A DNA stretch of 12,822 nucleotides from CAVSWN01 sp046728115 (GTDB lineage: Bacteria; Acidobacteriota; Vicinamibacteria; Vicinamibacterales; CAVVIG01): assembly GCA_046728115.1 (NCBI GenBank), contig JBKPDW010000385.1:1-12822 (forward strand), written 5' to 3'. This document shows, one piece after another, positions 1 to 6,646 of this stretch. Position numbers and translations under genes: made by a program. How positions within the stretch are numbered: position 1 is the stretch's first letter; the number at the start of each line of letters is the position of its first letter. Under the pieces are notes generated by a model. The model saw only the letters and a program-made list of their open reading frames with translations. It had not been told where the DNA came from and ran no database searches.

Positions 1-6
1 GAACCG

Positions 7-399
7 ATGAAGATCAAACTGACCAGCGTGCACGTCGACGACCAGGAGAAGGCCCTGCGCTTCTATACCGAGGTCCTGGGCTTCGTGAAGAAGGCCGACT
101 TCAGCCAGGGGCCGTTTCGCTGGCTCACGGTGGCCTCACCAGAGGACCCGGACGGCACGGAGCTGCAGCTGGCGCTCAACGACAATCCGGCGGCCAAAGC
201 CTACCAGCAGGCGCTGTTCCAGCAAAATCAGCCCGCGGCCATGTTCTTCACCGACGATGTGCAGGCCGATTACGAGCGTATGAAAGCGCGCGGCGCCGAG
301 TTCACCATGCCACCAACGGACGTGACCGCCTCCAGGATCGCCATGCTGAACGACACCTGCGGCAATCTCATTCAGGTCACGCAGCTGAAGCGCTGGTAG
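7..399 (+). CDS. VOC (glyoxalase/bleomycin-resistance fold) protein
   Basis: A complete 130-residue single-domain protein of the vicinal oxygen chelate superfamily. The N-terminal strand and helix read SVHVDDQEKALRFYTEVLGF, the classic start of the fold. His9 and Glu52 (in TELQL) sit where the first module's metal ligands lie. The last strand reads GNLIQV, with Gln123 where catalytic members usually have Glu, so metal binding and catalysis are doubtful. Members act as lyases, dioxygenases or binding proteins; the substrate cannot be told here. Only six bases precede the ATG, so its ribosome site is barely visible. It opens a plus-strand group with DoxX and DUF1801 genes, a neighbourhood often seen with ECF41 sigma factors. 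The fold is fairly sure, the function is not. Confidence 0.88.
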   Translation: MKIKLTSVHVDDQEKALRFYTEVLGFVKKADFSQGPFRWLTVASPEDPDGTELQLALNDNPAAKAYQQALFQQNQPAAMFFTDDVQADYERMKARGAEFTMPPTDVTASRIAMLNDTCGNLIQVTQLKRW

Positions 400-408
400 G
401 GCGGACGG

Positions 409-531
409 TCAGCCGCATTCCGAGAGCGCGAGCGCACCGCCATCCGCTCGCAACACGATGTCCGGATCGAGTACGGTGATCAGCCGTTCGAAATCGCCCT
501 CGCGGGCGGCCGCGAGGAACGCATCGACGAC
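409..531 (-). pseudogene. 3' remnant of an ECF41/SigJ-type sigma factor (SnoaL-like extension)
   Basis: The minus-strand frame from about 531 down to the stop at 409 reads VVDAFLAAAREGDFERL, then ITVLDPDIVLRADGG, then a short unrelated tail. This matches the start of the C-terminal SnoaL-like extension of ECF41 (SigJ) sigma factors, including the Asp-Gly-Gly of that extension. Only about 40 codons remain. Both sigma domains upstream and the rest of the extension downstream are missing, so it cannot encode a working sigma factor. Upstream of about 531 the frame stays open but loses resemblance, and the plus strand there begins to look like a different gene. ECF41 factors are known to neighbour DoxX and similar genes, which fits the intact DoxX gene at 891. 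Identification is by recall of the family pattern. Confidence 0.6.
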
Positions 532-540
532 ACACCGCGG

Positions 541-747
541 GACGAGCACCTGTACATCACCGCAGAAGCCGAAGCCTTCGTCAAATGGCACGCCGGCCAG
601 CTCAGTTGGGCCGCAGCCATCCGGGACCGCCGCATCCAACTCTGCGGCCCGTCATGGCTCGTCCGTGCCTTCCCCACGTGGAATGCCCGGAGCATGTTCG
701 CTCACATCAAGCCGGTCTCCCCGAGTGCAGCGAGCTCTGGAGGCTGA
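541..747 (+). pseudogene. 3' remnant of an HxlR-like regulator (SCP2-like C-terminal part)
   Basis: The plus-strand frame from 541 to the TGA at 745-747 reads FVKWHAGQLSWAAAIRDRRI, then QLCGPSWLVRAFPTWN. This looks like the sterol-carrier-like C-terminal part of HxlR-family winged-helix regulators, which typically end with an Arg-(Ala/Val)-Phe-Pro-x-Trp motif. The frame is open back to the VOC stop at 397-399 but has no ATG or plausible start. The DNA-binding half is absent, and the stretch before about 541 is the antisense of the sigma remnant. It is therefore read as a 5'-truncated gene. The assignment rests on one conserved block, so a different family with a similar tail is possible. Confidence 0.5.
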
Positions 748-890
748 AACATCGTCGACGCAGGCCGCTCATGTCAGCGTGCGCTCAGAGCGGCCGGAGC
801 GCGACGGTCCTGTGCGGCACGTCTCGTCGGAAGCGAGGGGGGCGGTCACATTCAACCTGTGCGATCCGTCATGGTGGCAAGGAGGACGAC

Positions 891-1325
891 ATGAATGTGA
901 CAGTAGTAGGCAGCGGCGCCCTCTCTTCCGTGGACCTGAGCATGCCGCGCTTCAAAGGGATCGTCATCGGCTTCTGGATCGTCACCGCGCTCTTCTGCCT
1001 GCAGATAGGCTTCACCGCCTACGCCCAACTGCAACTGCCGCAGGTGGCAGAGGCATTCACCCATCTCGGCTTCCCCGACTACTTCCGAGTGGAGCTCACG
1101 TGGGCCAAGCTCCTCGGCGTGGTACTGTTGCTTGCGCCGGTGCCGGCGCGGCTCAAGGAGTGGGCGTACGCCGGCTTCGCCATCACCCTCGGCTCTGCGC
1201 TCATCGCCCACTTCTCGGTAGGCGACGGCCCGGAGGCGTGGGGCTTTGCAGCAGGCACCGGGGTGCTCTGGGGGCTCTCGTACTTCCTTTGGCGCCGCCT
1301 GGAGGCGATGCCGGCGAACGCCTGA
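891..1325 (+). CDS. DoxX-like small membrane protein
   Basis: A 144-residue integral membrane protein with four hydrophobic segments, at about 23-46, 71-88, 92-109 and 116-134. This is the usual size and layout of the DoxX-like (DoxX_2) family. The sequence FPDYFRVELTWAKLLGVVLL, with a Leu-Gly-x-Pro/Phe-Pro-type loop before helix 2, is characteristic. The ATG at 891 is chosen because AAGGAGG lies at 879-885 with ideal spacing; the frame is open far upstream but has no comparable site. The role of the family is poorly defined (membrane redox or thiol stress has been proposed for some members). It sits between the regulator remnants and the DUF1801 pair and probably shares a transcript with them. 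Confidence 0.85.
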   Translation: MNVTVVGSGALSSVDLSMPRFKGIVIGFWIVTALFCLQIGFTAYAQLQLPQVAEAFTHLGFPDYFRVELTWAKLLGVVLLLAPVPARLKEWAYAGFAITLGSALIAHFSVGDGPEAWGFAAGTGVLWGLSYFLWRRLEAMPANA

Positions 1326-1338
1326 CCGCGCCGTGAGC

Positions 1339-1434
1339 GGAGTGAATTCAATGGCTGGCAAGACCATGAAGAAGACCGCGACGAAGTCGGCGAAGGTCGC
1401 AACGAAGGCCGCCGCCAAGCGGGTCGCTGCGAAG
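1339..1434 (+). repeat. Duplicated ribosome site and Lys/Ala leader, copy 1
   Basis: Copy 1 of a direct repeat. It contains GGAGTGAA, a CAATG start, and a block at 1381-1434 that matches 1901-1954 at 53 of 54 bases (the only difference is G at 1396 versus A at 1916). Between the start codon and the block, copy 1 has 12 extra bases (four codons). The repeat encodes TKSAKVATKAAAKRVAAK, a basic Lys/Ala-rich leader. Confidence 0.9.
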
Positions 1435-1877
1435 CCGACCCTCCTCTCGGGTGGCACAACCCTCAGATCGCGAAGGCCGACGGCGATGCCCCTGTGCAGG
1501 CCTACATCGCGGCCATGCCGGGCTGGAAACGCGATGTCGGGCGCCGCCTTGACGCGCTCATCGTGCGCACCTTCCCCGGCGTGCGTAAGGCAGTCAAGTG
1601 GAACTCGCCCTTCTATGGAGTCGAGGGCCAGGGCTGGTTCCTCGGCATCCATTGCTTCACGAACCACGTCAAGGTGGCTTTCTTCCGCGGCACATCGCTG
1701 CGTCCTGTTCCCCCCGGCGAGTCCAAGGACAAGTACACGCGCTACCTCGACATCCACGAGAACGACCAGCTCGACGAGGCGCAGATGGCGACGTGGATCC
1801 GGCAGGCGGCCGCCCTGCCCGGCTGGGTCCCGCAGCGACGGCAGGGATCCTCGCACGTCACCGCAGTCCTGGAGTGA
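1351..1877 (+). pseudogene. DUF1801 protein, copy 1, frameshifted
   Basis: A DUF1801 gene (YdhG-like alpha/beta fold, function unclear) broken by a frameshift. From the ATG at 1351 the frame gives a basic leader ending in LLSGG (residue 35). The family sequence NPQIAKADGDAPVQAYIAAM then continues from 1458 in another frame, so two extra bases (or one missing) lie near 1456-1457. The rest is typical: KAVKWNSPFYG, then VKVAFFRGTSLRPVPPGESK and YLDIHENDQ. The total length of 527 bases is not a multiple of three, as expected for a single indel. A GTG at 1494 could still give a 127-residue protein lacking the leader. The TGA at 1875-1877 overlaps a possible GTG start of the next gene. A sequencing error cannot be excluded, because the downstream part shows no other damage. 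Confidence 0.8.
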
Positions 1878-1954
1878 ACACAATGCCCGGCAAGACGTCC
1901 ACGAAGTCGGCGAAGATCGCAACGAAGGCCGCCGCCAAGCGGGTCGCTGCGAAG
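1871..1954 (+). repeat. Duplicated ribosome site and Lys/Ala leader, copy 2
   Basis: Copy 2 of the direct repeat at 1339-1434. It carries GGAGTGAA, the CAATG start and the 54-base block at 1901-1954 encoding TKSAKIATKAAAKRVAAK. The near-identity contrasts with the strong divergence of the two DUF1801 domains that follow, so the leader was copied or homogenised separately from the domains. Confidence 0.9.
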
Positions 1955-2434
1955 GCGGCCAAACCGCGCAAGGCGGTCGCCACGTCATCAGCGCGCAAGC
2001 CCACAGGGGGACGACCCGCGCCGCAAGAAGATCGCTCCCGAACGCCCGACTCCGCCTCGCAGATGATTGACGAACGCATTCGCGAGCTCGGTGATTGGCG
2101 AGGTTCGGTGCTGCAACGGATGCGCGAGCTCATACACGACGCGGACCCCGAGGTGGTCGAGGAATGGAAGTGGAAGAAAGAGTCTTCCCCGGGAACTCCC
2201 GTCTGGTCCCACGACGGGGGCATCTGTACGGGCGAATCCTACAAACAGGTCGTCAAGCTGACCTTCTTTTACGGGGCCTCGCTGAAGGACCCCGCTCGTC
2301 TCTTCAATTCGAGCCTCGAGGGAAATACACGACGGGCCATCGACATTCACGAAGACGACGCGATTGAGGAAACGGCGTTCAAAGAGCTGATTCGCGGCGC
2401 TGTCGCATTCAACGTTGCGAAACGGAAGAAGTGA
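1883..2434 (+). CDS. DUF1801 protein, copy 2, with Lys/Ala-rich leader
   Basis: A 183-residue protein. Residues 1 to about 55 are a basic low-complexity leader rich in Lys, Ala, Thr and Arg (histone-H1-like in composition, perhaps nucleic-acid binding). Residues about 60-183 form a DUF1801 domain with EVVEEWKWKKES, GTPVWSHDGG, VVKLTFFYGASL and a C-terminal AIDIHEDD. The ATG at 1883 follows GGAG at 1871-1874. A GTG at 1874, in frame and overlapping the previous TGA, is an alternative that would add three residues. DUF1801 proteins have no firmly established activity. This copy is intact while its upstream neighbour is frameshifted. The two domains are only distantly alike, but the leaders are nearly identical. 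Confidence 0.85.
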   Translation: MPGKTSTKSAKIATKAAAKRVAAKAAKPRKAVATSSARKPTGGRPAPQEDRSRTPDSASQMIDERIRELGDWRGSVLQRMRELIHDADPEVVEEWKWKKESSPGTPVWSHDGGICTGESYKQVVKLTFFYGASLKDPARLFNSSLEGNTRRAIDIHEDDAIEETAFKELIRGAVAFNVAKRKK

Positions 2435-2593
2435 GGTATGACCGTCTAACGCCACGGGTGCCGCCACCTGCCGCGTCTGGCAGCTGCTGGAACAGCCATG
2501 CCGGCTGGAGCAACTGATCCCGCAGATGATCATTGAACGGGGCGCTCGCTCGATCGCCGCCCTCTGAACAGGTTTGCCGACAGGTCGACCGAC

Positions 2594-3706
2594 ATGCGAA
2601 ATCTCTGCCTCGTCATCGTGCTGGGCCTCGCGCTCGTCCCTCAGCAGACGCGTACGGCAAGGAAGACGGTTGTCGGCATCCAGGGACGGGAGTTCCTGGT
2701 CAACGGACGCCCGACGTACGAAGGGCGCTCGTACGACGGGATGAAGGTTCAGGGGCTGCTGTTCAACTCACGGATGGTGCAAGGGATCTTCGACGATCGG
2801 AACGCCGAGACGCGCAGTAGGTGGAGTTACCCGGACGGTCCCTGGGATCCCGAGCGGAACACGCGTGAGTTCATCGACGCCATGCCGCTCTGGAGGGCGA
2901 AGGGTCTGCTGGCCTTCACCATCAACCTTCAGGGCGGCAGCCCAGAGGGATACAGCCGATCGCAGCCGTGGATGAATTCGTCGTTCGAGACCGATGGCTC
3001 GCTGCGGCCGGACTACATGTCGCGGCTCGAACGCATCCTCGATCGCGCGGACGAACTGGGCATCGTCGCGATCGTCGGATTCTTCTATCAGGCGCAGGAG
3101 CGACGGATGGACGACGAGCAGTCCGTAATGCGTGCGGCCGACGCGGCCACGGACTGGCTCGTCGACAGGGGATATATGCACGTGCTGGTCGAGGTGGCCA
3201 ACGAAGCCGACAACGCTGGATTCAAGCACGACATCATCAAACCCACCGGAGGAGCGGTACGGCTCATCGAGCGATTGAAGGAGCGATCGAAAGGCAAGGT
3301 TAGGTCGCCGGCGGGCCGCCTGCTCGTCAGCACCAGCCTGAATGGCGGAAGAGTGCCGTCGGATTCGCTGGTGAACGTAGTCGACTTCGTTCTGCTGCAT
3401 GGCAATGGTGTCCAGGATCCACTGCGCATCACGCAGATGGTCGACGAGACCAGGAAGCTGCCGAGCTATCGCGGGCAGCCGATTGTCTTCAACGAGGACG
3501 ATCATTTCGATTTCAGCAAGCCGCAGAACAACATGCTGGCCGCGCTGCGCGCCTATTCGAGCTGGGGATACTTCGATTACCGGATGACCGGAGAGCAGTT
3601 CGACGACGGGTACCAGAGCGTGCCGGTCAACTGGACGATCAGCTCGCCGCGGAAGCGGGAGTTCTTCGCGCTTCTGTCCAAGGTGACGGGTGTCGGCTCA
3701 CCCTGA
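2594..3706 (+). CDS. Secreted TIM-barrel glycoside-hydrolase-like protein
   Basis: A 370-residue protein with a signal peptide (Met-Arg-Asn, a hydrophobic run at about 4-15, probable cleavage near residue 22). The body resembles clan-A (GH5-like) (beta/alpha)8 hydrolases: it opens with REFLVNGRPTYEGRSYDG, carries VLVEVANEADN with Glu204 at the expected end of strand 4 (acid/base), and QPIVFNEDDHFD with Glu301 at the expected end of strand 7 (nucleophile). Trp and Tyr residues around 77-84 and 120-126 could line a sugar cleft. No carbohydrate-binding module is visible. The substrate and GH family cannot be named. The ATG lacks a strong ribosome site. The stop at 3704-3706 is nine bases before the NRPS-like start, which argues for co-transcription. 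Confidence 0.72.
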   Translation: MRNLCLVIVLGLALVPQQTRTARKTVVGIQGREFLVNGRPTYEGRSYDGMKVQGLLFNSRMVQGIFDDRNAETRSRWSYPDGPWDPERNTREFIDAMPLWRAKGLLAFTINLQGGSPEGYSRSQPWMNSSFETDGSLRPDYMSRLERILDRADELGIVAIVGFFYQAQERRMDDEQSVMRAADAATDWLVDRGYMHVLVEVANEADNAGFKHDIIKPTGGAVRLIERLKERSKGKVRSPAGRLLVSTSLNGGRVPSDSLVNVVDFVLLHGNGVQDPLRITQMVDETRKLPSYRGQPIVFNEDDHFDFSKPQNNMLAALRAYSSWGYFDYRMTGEQFDDGYQSVPVNWTISSPRKREFFALLSKVTGVGSP

Positions 3707-3715
3707 GGAAAGACA

Positions 3716-6574
3716 GTGAATACCAGATTCTCCGGTGCGGGCCACGCCAGAGCTACCGGTCCGCAACCGATAGTCTCTGGAACAGGCTGTAGTGTGTCTA
3801 CGTCTTACGTATTAAGGCTCTCGATACCCGAGGTCCTGCATTCCTTGCGAGGGGACACGCGCACCGACCTTTCGGACGGCGTTCTCGATACGTTTCCTGC
3901 CGTCGCGTGGCTCAAGAACGATCCGCGTCCCTTGGACTGGAACGGGCCCGCGACCCGGCTCTTCACGCGCTTTCGCGACGAGAACTTGCAGCGGCCGATC
4001 ATCGAGCTCTTCGAGCGCGTGGCCCGCCGAGAGCGAAGCCGCGTCGCAGTCAGGGAAGCGAACACGGCTCTCACTTTTGGTGAACTGTGGGACGCGGTCT
4101 CGGGACTTGCCGAAACCCTGGCGGTCAAGACAGAGCCTGGCGACCTGGTCGCCATCCTGCTGCCGGCATGCCCGATGTTTCCGATCGCCATGCTCGCATG
4201 CCTCGCCGCAGGACGCCCGTTTGTCGTACTCGATCCACACCATCCGCCGGACTGGCTCGGCGACGTGCTGCGGGAGGCACGCCCGACGCTGATCATCACG
4301 CTCGATGATGGTCTGCGGAGCGTCGAAGCTCGGATGCCCACGGTGCGTGTCATCCGTCTGACCGGCTTGCCCAGATCCGCGCCCAAGGGTTGGCGACCGG
4401 CCACTATGGGTGCGGATGAACCCGCTTGTGTCTTATTCACGTCCGGCAGCACAGGGCAGCCAAAGAGCATCGTGAATAGTCAGCGAAACCTGCTGCAGCG
4501 CGTGGCGCAATCGATCAATGCCGCGCACATCAACGCTGCGGACCGACTTCTGACCCTTGCTCCGGCCTGCACGATCGTCGGCGTCCGGGACGTCATGACC
4601 GCGCTGCTGGCAGGAGCGAGCATTCACCTTCTCGATCCGCGAGGCGTCGGGGCACGCGAGATTTTGCACGTGATCCGCGCGGAGGCCATCACCGTCCTGT
4701 TCGCGTTTCCGGCTCTTCTACGATCCATCGTCGCGGCTCGGGAGGGACGCGCGGACGCTGCACTGAGGCTGGTGCGCGTCGGCGGAGACACGACCGTGTG
4801 GAACGACGTCGAGGCGCTGCGCGCGTGGCTTGCACCAGAGGCCGCAATCCAACTCGTCTACGCAGCGACGGAAGCGCCGATGATGCAGTGGTTCGTGGAC
4901 GACACATGCAGGCGTGAGGACGCTCGCATTCCCATTGGCTATCCGCTGCCTGGCAACCGTCTCGCGTTAGTCGACGAAGACGGTCGTGCCACGCCGCCAG
5001 GCGAAGTCGGTGAGCTCATCGTCGGAGGCCAATACGTTTCGCTGGGAAGTTGGGTCGAGGGACGGCTCGCGGACAAGAACGTTGAAACGGACGCCACGTG
5101 TGGAGAGCGGATTTTTCGCACCGGAGACCTCGCGCGCCAGCGGCCCGACGGGTTGCTGGAGCGAGTCGGCCGCAAGGATAGGCAAGTCAAGATACGCGGG
5201 TTTCGCGTCGATCTCGATGGCGTCGAGGCCATGCTTCGTGCGCACGCATCCGTTCGAGATGTGGCCGTGATGGGACGGGCGAGCAGCGCCGATGGCACGT
5301 TGACACTCGTCGCATATGTGAGTGCGCGCGATGGAGCGCCTTCTGGGCTGATTGGCGAATTGAAGGCGTTGATGCGCTCCGCGCCGCGGGCGATGCGCCC
5401 CGCACGCTTCTATCTCGAGCCTTCGATTCCGCGGCTGCCGAGCTCGAAACTGGATATTCGCGCGCTCGCCGCGCTCGACGAGGCCCGTGTTCAACAGGAA
5501 CGTGCCGAATCGATCGACGAAGCTACGCTTCCGGCGATCGCCGGCGGCGATCACGTCGCGCAGATGGTGGCTGGCGTCTGGCAAGATGTGTTGCTCACAC
5601 CGGTTCGAGCAGCTGACGATGATTTCTTCGACAGCGGCGGCGACTCGCTCAAGGCCGTCACGTTCGTGCTCGAGCTCGAGCGGGTACTCGGGTTCGAGAT
5701 CTCGCTCACGCTGATCAGCGAGGCGCCGAGGTTCTCCCAGCTTTGCCAGGCGCTGAGAGAGCGGCGCGCACCAGGCTCGACTCCTCTGGTCACCCTCAAG
5801 GCGGGCGGTGGCCTGCCGCCGGTTTTCTTCATCCATGGCGTTGGCGGTAACCTCGTCGAAATCCTGCCTACGGCGCGGCGCTTGACTTACGGTGGCGCCG
5901 TGATTGGCATTCGGGCGCGCGGTGTAGTACGCGGAGAAAAACCGCACTCGAGCATCGAGGCGATGGCCGAGGACTATCTGAAGGAGATTAAGCAGCGCCA
6001 GCCGAACGGTCCGTATTACTTGTGCGGCTATTCCTCCGGTGGACTTGCAGCGTTCGAGATTGCCCGACGCTTGTCCGAGTCTGGCGATGAAGTCGGTTTG
6101 GTCGGGCTGTTTGATACGATGATGAGTCCGGTGCGATGGCCATTACAGACCTGGCTTGCCATCGGCGCTCGGCGAATGGCACTCTTCGCCGCCGCTCTGC
6201 GCGCGGTGTCAATTCGGAGGTGGCACGCCGCACTGCGCAAGTCAGCCGAGCAACTTCGCGCCTGGCGTCTCTCTATCAGCGCCGCGCCCCTGATTGGAAT
6301 CAAGGTAGCGGCAAGCGCGCTCATCGCCTCGGCAAGGTATCAACCAGGGTTTTATCGCGGTGAGCTCACGCTGTTCTCCCCCGCAGGGCGCGAGCCTGGC
6401 CTTCCCTCTCTCGAGTCTGTCTGGCGCAAGCATGCTCGAGCAGTGGTCGTCGTCGACACGCCGGGAACCCACTTAACAATGCTCTCGCCGAGTCATGCGG
6501 AGACAACCGCTGCATATGTGACGCAATGTCTGCTTCCTAGCCCTCTCGCGTTCACAAGTGGCAAGGGCGCGTAA
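3716..6574 (+). CDS. NRPS-like A-T-TE enzyme (adenylation, carrier, thioesterase)
   Basis: A 952-residue stand-alone module with no condensation domain. The first 85 or so residues are an unassigned extension. The adenylation domain (about 90-585) has A3 LFTSGSTGQPKSI (239-251), A5 YAATEAP, A7 RIFRTGDLARQRPDG, A8 RKDRQVKIRGFRVDL and an A10-like lysine, Lys578. The carrier domain has DDDFFDSGGDSL with phosphopantetheine Ser644. The thioesterase (about 700-940) has FFIHGVGGN, nucleophile Ser773 in GYSSG, Asp800 and His919 in TPGTHL. The position aligned to GrsA Asp235 is Ile287, so an alpha-amino acid substrate is unlikely. My hand-aligned pocket code is IVRAVVVMMK (uncertain). The start is GTG 3716, served by GAGGA at 3705-3709. 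It needs a phosphopantetheinyl transferase from elsewhere. The product is unknown. Confidence 0.88.
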   Translation: MNTRFSGAGHARATGPQPIVSGTGCSVSTSYVLRLSIPEVLHSLRGDTRTDLSDGVLDTFPAVAWLKNDPRPLDWNGPATRLFTRFRDENLQRPIIELFERVARRERSRVAVREANTALTFGELWDAVSGLAETLAVKTEPGDLVAILLPACPMFPIAMLACLAAGRPFVVLDPHHPPDWLGDVLREARPTLIITLDDGLRSVEARMPTVRVIRLTGLPRSAPKGWRPATMGADEPACVLFTSGSTGQPKSIVNSQRNLLQRVAQSINAAHINAADRLLTLAPACTIVGVRDVMTALLAGASIHLLDPRGVGAREILHVIRAEAITVLFAFPALLRSIVAAREGRADAALRLVRVGGDTTVWNDVEALRAWLAPEAAIQLVYAATEAPMMQWFVDDTCRREDARIPIGYPLPGNRLALVDEDGRATPPGEVGELIVGGQYVSLGSWVEGRLADKNVETDATCGERIFRTGDLARQRPDGLLERVGRKDRQVKIRGFRVDLDGVEAMLRAHASVRDVAVMGRASSADGTLTLVAYVSARDGAPSGLIGELKALMRSAPRAMRPARFYLEPSIPRLPSSKLDIRALAALDEARVQQERAESIDEATLPAIAGGDHVAQMVAGVWQDVLLTPVRAADDDFFDSGGDSLKAVTFVLELERVLGFEISLTLISEAPRFSQLCQALRERRAPGSTPLVTLKAGGGLPPVFFIHGVGGNLVEILPTARRLTYGGAVIGIRARGVVRGEKPHSSIEAMAEDYLKEIKQRQPNGPYYLCGYSSGGLAAFEIARRLSESGDEVGLVGLFDTMMSPVRWPLQTWLAIGARRMALFAAALRAVSIRRWHAALRKSAEQLRAWRLSISAAPLIGIKVAASALIASARYQPGFYRGELTLFSPAGREPGLPSLESVWRKHARAVVVVDTPGTHLTMLSPSHAETTAAYVTQCLLPSPLAFTSGKGA

Positions 6575-6612
6575 ACGAGCCGTAGCCGTCAACGTTCTGA
6601 TGGATCTCTCCA

Positions 6613-6632
6613 GGTGGTGGTAACCCACCACC
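6613..6632 (+). other. Perfect 8-bp hairpin before the glycosyltransferase
   Basis: GGTGGTGG (6613-6620) and CCACCACC (6625-6632) form a perfect 8-bp stem with a TAAC loop. It lies 38 bases after the NRPS-like stop and 14 bases before the glycosyltransferase ATG. There is no T-tract, so it is not a standard terminator. It could pace translation or stabilise a processed transcript. Confidence 0.5.
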
Positions 6633-6646
6633 GACGCGCGAAAGGT

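Noticed and set aside
585..890. Upstream extension of the DoxX frame
   Set aside because: There is no ribosome site and no homology-like sequence; the ATG at 891 has a strong AAGGAGG.
852..1988. Long minus-strand open frame of 378 codons across DoxX and DUF1801 copy 1
   Set aside because: It is antisense to clearly recognisable plus-strand families, has no family resemblance and reflects GC-rich codon bias.
2468..2483. CTGCC-N6-GGCAG hairpin as a terminator after DUF1801 copy 2
   Set aside because: Only five base pairs and no T-tract; too weak to call.
2768..3505. Minus-strand 245-codon frame under the hydrolase-like gene
   Set aside because: It is a shadow of the plus-strand gene, with no domain pattern.
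4967..5947. Minus-strand 326-codon frame inside the NRPS-like gene
   Set aside because: It is antisense to conserved adenylation and carrier motifs, and its sequence is Arg-rich and unlike any family.
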